Translations under genes and position numbers: made by a program
The notes under the pieces: model-generated
What the model was told of the DNA's origin: nothing
The model's input: only the letters and a program-made list of their open reading frames with translations
Databases searched by the model: none
Part shown: positions 34,441 to 45,464 of the stretch, in pieces
How the letters are laid out: each line of letters begins with the position of its first letter
Position numbering within the stretch: position 1 is the stretch's first letter
DNA from: Acephala macrosclerotiorum
Taxonomy: Eukaryota > Ascomycota > Leotiomycetes > Helotiales > Mollisiaceae
Assembly: GCA_014904845.1 (NCBI GenBank)
Contig: MU119210.1
Span: forward strand, 372,001 to 436,000
DNA length: 64,000 nucleotides
Reading direction: 5' to 3'

Positions 34441-35381
34441 GACTAGAACCATCGAAAAGAAATTAAGGCGTATTGCTGACTGTTCAAAATACGATAACTG
34501 TAATTGCTGTAGAATAGAGAAAACGTCGAGTCCCAAGGTCATTAATGAGAGACTCGATCAGCTTGGCAATTACCCCAATAGACCAACAAAAGGATCTTTT
34601 GTGGAAAGATCAGATTGTGGGGGAAACCCATGCCCAATCATCGCCGGCCTCGAGATTGCCGAGTTCGGGGCTTTCAATGAACCCAATGTGGATATGTGGA
34701 AATGTCTGTCTGTACTTGCTTTTGGATGGCATACACACCAGGGGCAGGTAAGACACTGATAAAGACATCTTTGAAAATGTCAGACAATAGCACAGATACA
34801 GGGCCATACAGCCACAACAATCGAGATAGCCAGATAATAAAGCATGCTTGGAGAGGGCATTAGGAAATGTGAATTTTAGAGTAGCACTTGCTTCGTTTAT
34901 AGCAGTTTTGGGAACAAGTTACTTAGTTGTCATCCCCAAGATGAGGTCCTCACTGAAACAGTTTCATATTTTGTCCGGGAAAGCAAGGTTGTAGACATTG
35001 CCGGAGTGTGTGTTGATGGTTGAAAGTCGCCATGAAGGAAAGATTCGAGACTTAAGTTCATTGGTAGCGATTTCCTCGAAGTCAGTAAGTGTAGAGAAAT
35101 GGATCAATTGTAGACTAATTCAACGCAAGGGTATCAGGGTATCGTTTGTCCTCATAGAGGATACATAAAGTCTTTCCAGTTGATCCGTGCATCATAAGGG
35201 GGTATTCAGAGAAAGTAATGCTCCATCCACCATAATGATCGCCCGAGGAACAAATAGATGTGATATCCTGTCCACTCCGATCTCAAGACTCCATCCATTA
35301 CGAACTCCCCTCTCCGATCATGATATATTCGCGACAATAAAACGGAAAGTAGGAGCCGGTGCGATTGTTGTGTGTATGTAT
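34441..35381. other. Intergenic, no gene seen
   Basis: AT-rich DNA between the WSC relic and the Ala/Pro/Glu-rich gene. It probably includes the 3' UTR of the latter near 35187-35381. No motif-bearing frame is present. Confidence 0.5.
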
Positions 35382-36077
35382 TTATGCGACGGCAACTGGG
35401 GCTGGTGCAGCAACAATTTCCTCCTTCTTGGCCTCTTCGACGACAGGAGCGGGAGTAGCCTCGACAGGGGCAACTTGGCGTTGTTAGCAATTTGGATTGG
35501 AGATCATATCGTTCCAAGGGTGTTCACCAGGTGCTTCAGTCTTAGCAGGCTCTGCGACAGGCTCAGCAGTAACAGGCTTGACCTCCTCCTCCTTTGGAGC
35601 TTCAACGACGGGAGCGGCGGTTTCGGCAGGTTTAGTCTCAGCAGCTGTAGATTCGTCATCAGCTCCAAGTAAGCACAAAGGTCACACGACAGTACTTACG
35701 AGCAGCTACTGCGGCAGGTTCGGCGGCAGGAGGAGCCGTTTCAGTTGGAGCAGCGCCATTTGTGGTGGTCTCTGCTGGCGTGGTCTCGGCAGGCTTCTCT
35801 TCAGTCTTCTTCGACTTCTTGCTTGAGAAAACCGACTTGATCTTCGCCTTCAGGTTGGAAAGCGCATTGGGAGCTATGAAACACCACAGTCAGTATTGGT
35901 GAACAACACGGACATGGAACGATGAGTGAGGTTTCTATTCATCGTTTCCTGCGTCGATACCTGCGCGATGGTTTGGGAGATGATAATAAGGCCCAGCCTG
36001 GGGTTTTTGTGCAGATGAGAGAGTTCAGGAACAGGAATGGGAACGAAAGAAAAATTCCACTGACGGACGCCTGGCAT
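35382..36077 (-). CDS. Small Ala/Pro/Glu-rich protein, unknown function
   Basis: I do not recognise a function. The model has exons 36077-36071 (ATGCCAG), 35873-35700, 35662-35528 and 35473-35382, giving 135 residues. After a short basic helix (ALSNLKAKIKSVFSSKKSKK) the rest is disordered, with repeated KPAET, EEKPAE, TAEPVAEPAKT and PVVEAPKEEEV segments. The introns are 197, 37 and 54 nt. The last has a good TTGCTAAC branch but an AAG acceptor, and the 37-nt one is very short. The first donor would be GC (CAG|GCGTCC), needed to put MP in phase with the rest, and is the weakest point. The coding body is supported by one consistent composition carried across three junctions. Confidence 0.68.
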
Positions 36078-36691
36078 TTTCGAAAAAAATCGAGATTACT
36101 CTGTGGTTGAAGTGATAGTGAAAGGCGAAAGTGAATTGGTGATTGATTGCTTGAAGAGAGTTGTCGAAGAGAGACGAAGGTCGGGGACTTGGGAAGACCA
36201 AGATATTTGAGGCCGGCTACCCTTGTCTATTTTGGGCAAGCCCCACCCAATTAAACGCCTTCATTTATTCGCACCTTATCTTGATTCACTAATTTCCATT
36301 GGACAGCAATCCGGTTCCTGAGATTGATAATAGGGGAACTTGGGTATCGTATTGTATGTTTTGCTGATTGCCATCAGTTTCTTGCGACTCTATCCTCATG
36401 ATTTCACAGTTATTTCGAGGCCCACCCACGATAGGGACGCGAGTCAAATCCGAACATCTACATTGCTATACCTCCTATGTATTAAACACCGTTTCACATA
36501 TACTCATCGAGATTTTCGTGTCTCTCACGGATTCACTTGAGAAATGCATGCACGACTGTTTACACTCATCAAGAATCTTGACCAACGCCACTAATGCAAT
36601 CTAACGCACGGGACGTCCCCAACGACCATAACGCCCCGCTTAATGCTGCATATATCAATGTCCTAGCCCTGCATGATGTCTTGTTCTATCC
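36078..36691. other. Intergenic, no gene seen
   Basis: Upstream region of the Ala/Pro/Glu-rich gene and downstream region of the RRD1 gene, both on the minus strand. Only short open frames without motifs occur. Confidence 0.5.
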
Positions 36692-38298
36692 TCAGGGCTT
36701 CTTGTTGGCCCAAGGTGCTCTGGACGGCCCATCAAACCCGAGAGGTGGCATTACTCCAACGTTTCTCATCGAAATAGGACCACCACTTCCACCGCTCGCC
36801 CATGGAGCTCTTGTGGGGGCTTCGCCGCTGCTAGGCTGACTTCCCCCGCTAGCCCTTCCAGCAGCCCAAGGCGCTCTAGTTGACTCTGGTATTTGCTGAG
36901 CTGACGAGGTGCGTGAAGAGTTGGATAGAGAGGCTGGTTGACTCGCTGTATGGACTGTCGTAGGTGCTTGAGAAGCAAGTGGATCCTGCTCCCAGCTGAA
37001 CAAGGAGCCGAAAGGAAAGTGTTGTACGACCTGATCAGAATTGTTATTATCGTGTAGCATGCAAACGCCAGAACTAACATGTATATCTCCATCGTACCAC
37101 CGGAGAATCCACCGTCTTGAAAGAACAAAATAGGGCACTTACGGGAAACTTTGACAACACTTCTGCGTTGTACATCTTGATCATTCCCTACTCACAGATC
37201 AGAATGGCACTCCGAAATCTGAATGAAAGCGCAACCTTGTTTATCTTACCCCAACCCGCGGGGACCCCGGATATATCGAACAGCATAGGGCTATGCTCCC
37301 AGAATGGACCGGTTTTGACATCATTGATGAAGCCAACAGCCGAGAAGTACATGTTGTGCTTCCTGTACCTTGTCACAATGTTCTTCTTGGCTACGTCGCC
37401 TGGGTTGGGTGCGCCTGGAAGAGCTCCCTCGATTGGCATAGCATCACCATCTTTGATGGCGGGGCAATACTGAGATGAACCCAAGATGTAGGGTAAGAAT
37501 GAGTGATCGTCTAGTCCCCACACTCCGTGAGAACCGGCTGGCTCAAGCGTGTATGTCAGAATGAGACGACGAACTACTCTCAAATATCTGAAATAAAGTC
37601 AGAGAATTATACACAAATTTGGGTGCAAAGACATGCGGTTCGATGACTCCAATGACTATACTTCTTTCCAGAGCACCATCTTCAGAGACTTCTTTGGTGA
37701 AGCCACCAAGCTTCCATATACAGCCTAGAAATGCAAGGAAACTAAGTTCGTGACCCGTTCCATAGTCCAGTCTCTGAGCGCTGCCAAAGCCGCCTAGAAG
37801 ATACGGGATGAGCTCGTCGAGAACCGAAACACCACCCTCCGAGTTGGTGTTGAACTCAAAAATAGACTTTGGGAGATGTACTTGGAGTAAATCTCTAATC
37901 CGTTCTTCTAGAATCTCGTACCATTTCCTAAAACTGACGTTGCCAAATCTCCGAGGTCCAGTATCTGGTGGGGCTTCTTCGATTATAGAGTCTATACTCT
38001 TCAGTAACTCCTGGAGTTGTCGTACCGGCTCGGTATGAGAAATCGGGCTATCAAGCTCCCATGTCTGACTTTGATTAGAGACGCCAGACATTCTCGGACA
38101 CATAGCTATGTTGAGCTGCATGACGAAGATACATATATCTCTATATCCTTGGGAGGTGAGGAAAGCCGGAGCATCTTTGCCTTCGTGTATCCGCTTTGTC
38201 GGTTTCACGAATGTATGCGCTTGTGTAGGATCAAGAATCGGCAAGCTTCTAGAGACATTTTGCCCTTGGCTTTGCTGGTGATTCGTTTGAGGATTCAT
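36692..38298 (-). CDS. RRD1: PP2A activator / peptidyl-prolyl isomerase (PTPA, RRD1)
   Basis: PTPA proteins activate protein phosphatase 2A and act as peptidyl-prolyl isomerases. Exons 38298-37637, 37587-37236, 37187-37143 and 37030-36692 give 465 residues. The first intron (37636-37588, 49 nt) appears to be GC-AG, starting GCATGT. Using it restores [16 protein letters not shown] and then [20 protein letters not shown], the core PTPA motif, whereas no GT donor of workable length fits the phase. Later junctions restore [20 protein letters not shown] and [19 protein letters not shown]. The C-terminal 90 residues are a disordered Ser/Gly-rich tail with three copies of (T/S)RAPWA. Its start lies 237 bp from the divergent AT-hook gene. 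Confidence 0.9.
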
Positions 38299-38535
38299 TG
38301 TGAAAGGTTGTGGCGGCGGATGGTGGGGGAGCTCGATCGAGCTTCGTTGCTTGGTGGAGGGAGCTTTTGACCCCTGTCCGTTTTAGCTTTGTTGATGACG
38401 GAGCTTGTGAATGGCTTCATCGAACGACTTCCCCAGCCTCCTCCACAGCACGATGTCCCAGGTGCAGCCAGTCATTTCCTAATGAAATTCATTGTGGCGG
38501 ATACTTCGGTGAGATTCATGTAATGCTAGGGTGGC
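38299..38535. promoter_or_regulatory. Short bidirectional promoter region
   Basis: Only 237 bp separate the translation starts of the leftward RRD1 gene and the rightward AT-hook gene, so both promoters must lie here or overlap the first exons. I did not identify specific factor sites. Confidence 0.5.
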
Positions 38536-40901
38536 ATGGCTCCGGGAAATGCAGCAATGGAGGCTGCGAACTTAACTCCCAGGAGGGAAAACACTGGCAA
38601 GTTAATTCATGGTTACTTGTCACGAAGACTACGAGGCTGACAGCCCTGCAGGACTGTTTCCTAGATTGCCTAATCCACTCAACCTCTTTCGAAGTCCATC
38701 GAAGTTACTCGCAACACAGGAAGAAGTGCTGGAAGAAGAACAAGAAGATGAGGACACAATTGTGAGGCAGCCACGAGGCTCTATCCCAAGCGAAGAAGAA
38801 GACGATGAAACTGAAATTATCGAGCAACGAGGATTTACGCCAAGCGACGGAGAAGCTGCCATCTTGCAGAGAGAAGAGGAGCAGGTACAAGAAGATTCTG
38901 AGTCCGAACGTCCCCAAGTGCCAATCCAACCTCCGAAGCGGAAACGGGTTGAACGTCGCGACGAATACGCAGTCCCAGTAGAGGAATCTAAGGGCGAAGA
39001 ACCAGTCGTGATATCCAGGAAATTAAAAGGCGCACGGACTACGAAGCCGACTGCAAAGAAGCCTCTCGTTCAGCCGAAGTCAACCAAAGGGCCTATTCCT
39101 AGGAAGATGCGCATAACCCAAGCCAATGGCGAGCACTCAACTGCTTCTGAATCGAGCAATTCGGTTCCAGCATCCGATGCGGCTGTCATAAATGGTATTA
39201 CCAATGGAGGAGAAGGTCCGTCTGACCAGTCTACGCTGTCAAAAAGAAGAAGAGGTCGGCCTAAGAGGAATAAGGATCCCCCTCCAGTTCTAGCTGAGGA
39301 GCTTGCGAAAAATACGCCAGTAGTTGAAGAGGCTGATCGCACCAATAAAGGGAAAGAGCCAGCATCACCAATACTTGACCCGGATGGAGGCAATACCAGT
39401 CTCCTTATGAACCCTAGCCCAATCAAACCTCCACATTTACCTCCCCGAGCTGTCAAATCTAAAAAGGGCAAAGAGAAACAGAGCTCCGATGATTCTGATG
39501 AGGAGGAAAGACCGGATGATAATGGCCCGGTAGCCAGAAGGACAGTAGAACCCGATAGCCCTGAAGCCGAGGATGGCGATGCTGTTAGCGACGGTGACCA
39601 TGAGGAGCCCTTAATCGATCTGAAGGGTTTGAGAGGCATGTGGCGAGCAGCAAAGCGTGTAGGCTATAGACGGGTGGGGAACTCGTGGGAAGTGCAACGC
39701 TCCGAGGACAAACTATACAGCATACCAGGCAGAAGAATCAACCCAAAGGCAAAGAATCTGACAATTCAGTATAGGACTATGCTGCAAGTGAGCGTGGGCC
39801 AGGATATGACTCCCCTACAGGAAGCCCAAGCCAATATCGATTTCGTACTTCCCGCTCTCGAAACGGAAATCCGGACCATGATATCGAGACTTAACTGCGC
39901 CGAATCCAAGAAAGTCAACGTGCCTTCCTTACTGACGGACTTGTATTTCAATATTGTTCCAAATATGCTCGAAACCATTCTTGCTTTCGCCAAAGCCAAG
40001 TCAGGACAAGAGAAGATACGGACGGAAGATCTGCAAGAGTTCAAGAGACTTGTTCAAATGCTGTATGATGTTGCAGTTGCGGGCATTGAGCAGAAGCCCG
40101 AGCACCAGCCGAAGCCCGAGAACAAGCGTAACTCTTATCAGACCAAGAAACCGACTCGCAATGAGGTAATCCCTGAGCTCAGGAAAATCCTCAAGAAAGT
40201 CAAGACAGAGCTTGATGCTCGAGAGCGAGCGAGAGCAAAAGCTGAGTACGACAGGTTAGAACCCGAGCGAGAGAGGAGGCGCCGGGAAGAACAAGCACGG
40301 AATGACCTTGAGGATGCTCGTCGCCGGAAGGAGATTCACAGACTCCAACGAGAGGCCTACGAAGCGAAACTCAAGGAACCATTCTGGGGAGACATGCTTA
40401 GTACCAGCCTGGAGATGGTTAGAGCAGATAGGAACGGTTCTCTTCCGAGGTCTCGCTCACGAACGACTTATCGCCGCTACGATGATGAAGATGATGAAGA
40501 TGAAGATGAAGATGGCAATGATGAGAACCAAGATGTCGACGACGATGGCGACCCCTTTGCTGATCAGGACGAGGAACCCATTGAGCGCATCAGTGTGTTC
40601 GGGAACAACAATAACAAGAATGCTGATCACTTCAAGGAGCTGACTTTTGAAGAAAGGGAGATTTTCGTCAAGGAAATGATGACTTCAATTGATGGTAACT
40701 TTACCTTTGAATTGCTGCTCGTATGTCATACTGACAAATTTAGACAAAGACAAGTATCAGCGAGCAGCAGAGGCGTTAGATCGAAACATCGACGAGATAT
40801 TTGGCTTTGCCCAGGAACTCCAGGATCACATGCATCGCATGCACGAAGAAGGCTTCTACCGCGAGCCAGAGGATCAATGGACTCATTATATCGTACAGTA
40901 A
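38536..40901 (+). CDS. AT-hook nuclear protein, unknown function
   Basis: Probably a nuclear DNA- or chromatin-associated protein; I do not recognise the family. Exons 38536-38596, 38652-40694 and 40744-40901 give 753 residues. The first intron (55 nt) appears to be GC-AG, starting GCAAGT, and joins a short basic N-terminus (MAPGNAAMEAANLTPRRENT) to GLFPRLPNPLNLFRSP. Otherwise an ATG at 38609 inside this intron would be the start. The protein has acidic tracts, several basic clusters (PPKRKRVERR) and an AT-hook (KRRRGRPKRNK near 205). A helical middle follows (LTDLYFNIVPNMLETILAFA), then a long charged coiled coil, an Asp/Glu run, and a conserved-looking end (LTFEEREIFVKEMM, then FGFAQELQDHMHRMHEEGFY). 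Confidence 0.78.
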
Positions 40902-41076
40902 ACCAGGAGGCAACATCTTTTACTCCTTAACTTTGGTTTTAGTGTGCAAAAAGGAGGCAGAACAGGCAGTATGTTGGCGTTCATGGACTTTTATATGTAT
41001 GATACCCTATCCCAGGTAGCTATTTGTAACTCTTGCAAAATTGAAATCGAGCATTCATTCATTCACGCTTTTATTT

Positions 41077-43462
41077 TCAAGCATCAATTTTCTGCTTCTC
41101 CCTCCACTCCCTAGCCACATCCTCATACCTACAAAAACTCACCTCATCTCCCCACCCCTTCAACCATGAAATCATCTTATCAATCATCCCAATCACATGC
41201 GCCATTCCTGAAGTATCAGGATGCAAAACCAACGGGAACAGGAAATCTCCTACTCCTTTCCCATTTTTCTTTCCTCTTCCGAGAATTCATTATATAAATA
41301 CTCGAAGCGAGATTGCCACATGGAGAGGATACTGCTTGTAGGGACATAGCCGTGCGAGTTTGGGGCTGCGGGGATGAATTGCATTGGTGTCACTTTATTT
41401 TGCATCAGCATGATTGTTCCAAGTGGAGCGGAGGGAGTTGGGGAGGAGGGATCGAGAGTGGGGAGGTAGGGAACGTACTGTCTTCCATATACCAATTTGC
41501 CGGTAACTCAACAAGCGTCTTACTAGTCGGTGGTGCAGGCTTAGGAAGCGGTTTCATCCAACTCGTCGCCGAGACATGGGGTGAGAAATCGATCGGCTGG
41601 ATAGCCGGTGCTGAGGGGACGAAGTAGGGTTGTGAATCGTGGTGTGTTAGTGATGTATCTGCCGTATTTCTTCATCAATTCCTTTCCTCTTTCAATCATC
41701 AGATGGCGCAAAGTCAACTCACCATACAAAATACCCAGCTCTTCGAGAACCTTGACAGTATGTTCCCGTAACTGATAAAGCGGTGCCCTCCATCCCCTCG
41801 GTTTCTTCCCAGTAAGGTTAGTTGCTAATTCAACGCATTTCTGGATAACATCTCGTTCTTGCTCTTCTGTCATTTGGGAGCCGCCTTCATGTGCGTATCC
41901 ATGACAAGCTATCTCCGCTCCGCTATCCACAATCGATTTCGTTTGTGTAGGGAAGGTTTCCATTGAATGGCCTGGGATGAACCATGTTACTGAAGATGTG
42001 ATGTTGTGCTTCTTGAAGAGCTTGAGCAAACGAGGGACGCCGACTTGGGCGGCGAAGAAGCCGGAGCTGTAGTCTGACTGTTGTGGTGAGCGGGTTAGTG
42101 TTCTTGTTTTTGGTGTTCTAAAAAGGTTGAAAATGATGTTCTAGGAGTGCTGGGACATTCAAGATAGCGAAAACGACGGACAAGGAGAGTCTTGATCGAA
42201 GGCGGCTCACCATGTTGTTCGTTAGTGCAGCTCCCGTACCTAAGAAGCCTGAGACAGCGTCGAAGTCGATGCTGAGCAGGATTTTGATGTTGCGTTTTGG
42301 TGGCTTCATAACCAGATTCTGAGAGATAGATATCGGTAGTATCGATTCAACTTTCTTTATGATCTCAGAAGTTGTCGACTCAGTTGAATTAGAGATGACC
42401 TCCTCTTTCTTCCAAACAACCCTTCCTTCCATCCCACCATCAATACTGATACATTCTCCAGTAATATGACCAGCAGCCCTATGACTAGCCAAAAACGCCA
42501 TCGTCCTCACAACATCTTCCGGCTGGGCAATCTTCCTCAATGGCACAGTAGCTTGAGCTTCCGTCCACATCTCATCCGGATCATCGAGACGACCCGAGAT
42601 GAGGGGTGTGTCGACCCATCCTGGCGCCACGGCGTTTACCCTCGCTTTGGAATTGAGACGAACGATTTCGTTTTTTAAGGAGAGGAGGAGGCCGTATTGC
42701 AAGGCGGCTTTGCCGGAGGCGTAGTCAGTGTGGTATGCTTGGCCGAATTTTCCGGTTTCTGAACCAGTGACTACGATTGAGAGGTTTTCGAGCTCTTTTC
42801 CGTTGTTGGAGTTTTGATGGGCTTCGACTGAGAGGAGGAAGTGCTTGATGGTTAGGAAGGTGCCGCGGATGTTGTTGTTGTAGGTTTTTTCCCAAAGGGA
42901 GAGGGGGATTTGCCAGATTGGGTAATGGTTTGATTCGTCTGTTATGCCAGCGTTGACGATTAGGATGTTGATAGGTCCATGGTGAGAAACTGCTTGGGCG
43001 ATGCATGATTTGATGGATTCTTCGGAGGAGATGTCGCCGGTTACGGTGAAGAGTTGGGGGGAAGTTGGAAGGGTGGAGGGGCTGATGGGACGGAGGTCGT
43101 GGGCTGTTACCTTGCAGCCTTGTCCTGTGAAATGTCAGTGTTGTTGAGAGATATTGAAAGGACGTTGAAAGTGAACAGAGTGCTGGGAATTCTCTGAAAA
43201 TGCGACCCCCCCCCTCTCTCTTTTTCTTCTTCTTCTTCATTTCTTCCATCTCCTTTGCTCCTAAAGTAAGACGCAATTAATTTTGACATTGAAGAAATAT
43301 ATATAACTTTCGTATGGTTCAAGAAGGAAATTGAAGATGAGAGAAGCTTCAAAAGATATGGAAATTTATACCTAAGAACTCTCTCACGGCTTGCGAGCCA
43401 ATACCTCCAGCAGCGCCAGTCACGAAGGCATGAAACCCTTCAAGGCCAAGGAACGAAGACAT
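41077..43462 (-). CDS. Fused short-chain dehydrogenase / polysaccharide deacetylase, apparent frameshift
   Basis: One gene joins two enzymes. Exons 43462-43372, 43124-42211, 42077-41723, 41658-41479 and 41392-about 41077 fit in phase. The SDR half has TGAAGGIG (NAD(P) binding), VNAGITDE and the catalytic YASGK, and ends GECISIDGG. After a linker of about 40 residues in the same open exon comes the deacetylase half: ILLSIDFDAVSG (the acidic motif), WFIPGHSMET, ACHGYAHEGG (zinc His pair), RGWRAPLYQLR and LYDTSLTHHDS. Near 41264-41268 an A5 run puts the downstream conserved end (DFLFPLVLHPDTSGMAHVIG ... WREKQKIDA, stop at 41077) one base out of frame, so the literal frame stops at 41250. The substrate is unknown; a combined redox/deacetylation role is inference. 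Confidence 0.82.
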
Positions 43463-45464
43463 TTTCGAGATTCAAGAAACGCACAATCTACAAAGACAAC
43501 GGGAAAAGATGTGTTGCTATTGACCAAAGAGTTCATATACCAAGGATGACCTTTTCACTTTACCATAGACTTAAGTAAGTCGTGTTATAAATTATTGGCC
43601 TATCGGTCGTCACCACTTTTGGCTTCGCGATGGAACCATCCCTCTTCCACGCCCTTCTGCAGACGGTACTATCACGATCAACTACAACACTGAAATGCAT
43701 TTAATGGAATCAGATTACCATATTAGTGCAATCTTGATCGGCCTTCGGAACATTTTTCAAGTCAAAACGAGAACGGTCACGTGTGCTCGCATTCATCCTG
43801 TCGCATGTGCTTTTGCCACCTCTTCTGGCCATGCAGATCCCCAAGGTTGTATCGCGCCACAACTTCATCAGTGGCTGAGGTGAAACCCATGGAGCAACGC
43901 GTAGTGAGGTCATCGACATGCATATTGCGACGACATCTCAAGCAAGAAGATTCTATCCACAGCAGTTTCCACCTTCAAGATCTCAGGGTCTTCAGGGACC
44001 GCAATCCAGGGTGCAACAAGGCGTTGAAGGGACTTGCCTTGCTTTGAGATGCCCACAACGGCTTTCCCAAACTTGGATGCCAACCGGTGCGGTAAAGATG
44101 TTTGAGTCTCCGAAGCACTCTTTACTTTGTTCAGCAAAGATTGCATTTCTTCGTCCATTCAGACGGTTCGGAGCAAAAAGATCCTGCGCAGATGAACGCA
44201 TATCTCGTGCAGAGAGGGACTGACTTTCTGCGCTACTTCTGAACCGGTCGGGAGAGTTTGAAGGGACTTTCCAGGAGAGCGTCTGCCATCTCACCACTCA
44301 GAATGTCAAGGTACTCGCCATGCATTGATCTTGGAACATTCGAGCATTCCGTTTCGTGTGAACTAGGTTTAGGGCATTTCATTTGGTATATCATCTCAGG
44401 AGTACGAATACGCGCATGAATCAATCATATGCGGACGTACTGTCACATACAGCAGATCTACAGGATTATTAATATTCCCTGCTAGGCGGGGACGGGTGCG
44501 AGATTGAAACAAAAACCCATCCAACGCCATCAGCAATTTTCGATGGCTTTTCATTTGTCCATGGCGACTAATCCGCGGTGATCATCTCCACTGTCGTTTA
44601 GCCCATAAACTTCCGTCGTGGGTGAACTCTGATCGGGGGAAACAAACTGGGAGACCTTCCATGCCCTGGGCCTGCAACTGGGTATTGACCAGAGTCCAGC
44701 GCGAGTAGCAGCCCTACTAGATTCGGAGTCGGTCTTCTGTTTGGCATGCGAAGAGAAGATGGGCGAGGGCGAGGGTACCTCCGCCCGTTTCAACTTTCAA
44801 GGCACCGGCAAGCGCAACGGCCAAACTTTCGAGAGACACCAGAACAACACACAAACATCTCTAAAATTATACCGCACGTGGCGACATTGCATTCCACAGC
44901 AACTTCTAGGTGTCCAAGAAGAGCCCCGCGAATAGCAGACGGTACCCACACGCTGGAAACGATAAAGGACAAGCGGTGCCGAACAACTAGGGTAGTCGCA
45001 GTTTTGGCCTTCCTCTGCGTGAAAGATCGCCCTAAGACCTAGTTTGCCACTGCCACTTCGCGACCTCGACGACAAGTTGTGCAAAGATACTGCGAGACTC
45101 AACGTTGCGACCTCCTCACTTACCTTGAGCGGTCCTTTGCTCCTTCTTCACATCCGACGCCCCTTCCTAACGCTCCCTCAACCCGTCAAGTGGCTTCTGT
45201 TGACGTCCTCCGAAAACAGCACATCCTGCTAGTACCGATCAACGATCAACGATCAACGGCCTGTCCATTTCTCCTGAGCATTCGAGAACACCTTTAGACC
45301 CTCCAGAGGCAGAGAGATACGATCAAACGACAAGCTTGATGCATACTGCGCGCGAACACATACTCCTTTAAGAGCAGCCACTGGTCGTGTTCGCACGTAG
45401 ACCTAGTCTTTGAGAGAGGGTTGAGCAGCAGTCTGAGGCTAGGTAAGACTTTCAGGTCTTCAAT
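43463..45464. other. Long divergent intergenic region
   Basis: Two kilobases between the leftward fusion gene and the phytochrome. No gene is supported; frames up to 100 codons overlap on both strands without motifs. CACGTG occurs at 43778-43783 and 44875-44880. Three direct GATCAAC units lie at 45237-45257, probably in the phytochrome 5' leader. A region this long fits a regulated promoter and long leader, which is inference. Confidence 0.5.

Noticed and set aside
39070..39639. 189-codon minus-strand frame
   Set aside because: It is antisense to the disordered AT-hook protein, with low-complexity Ser/Leu/Gly composition only.
43200..43245. C9 run with CT and TTC repeats
   Set aside because: A simple-sequence tract inside the 247-nt first intron of the fusion gene. 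It is pyrimidine-rich like many introns and needs no other explanation.
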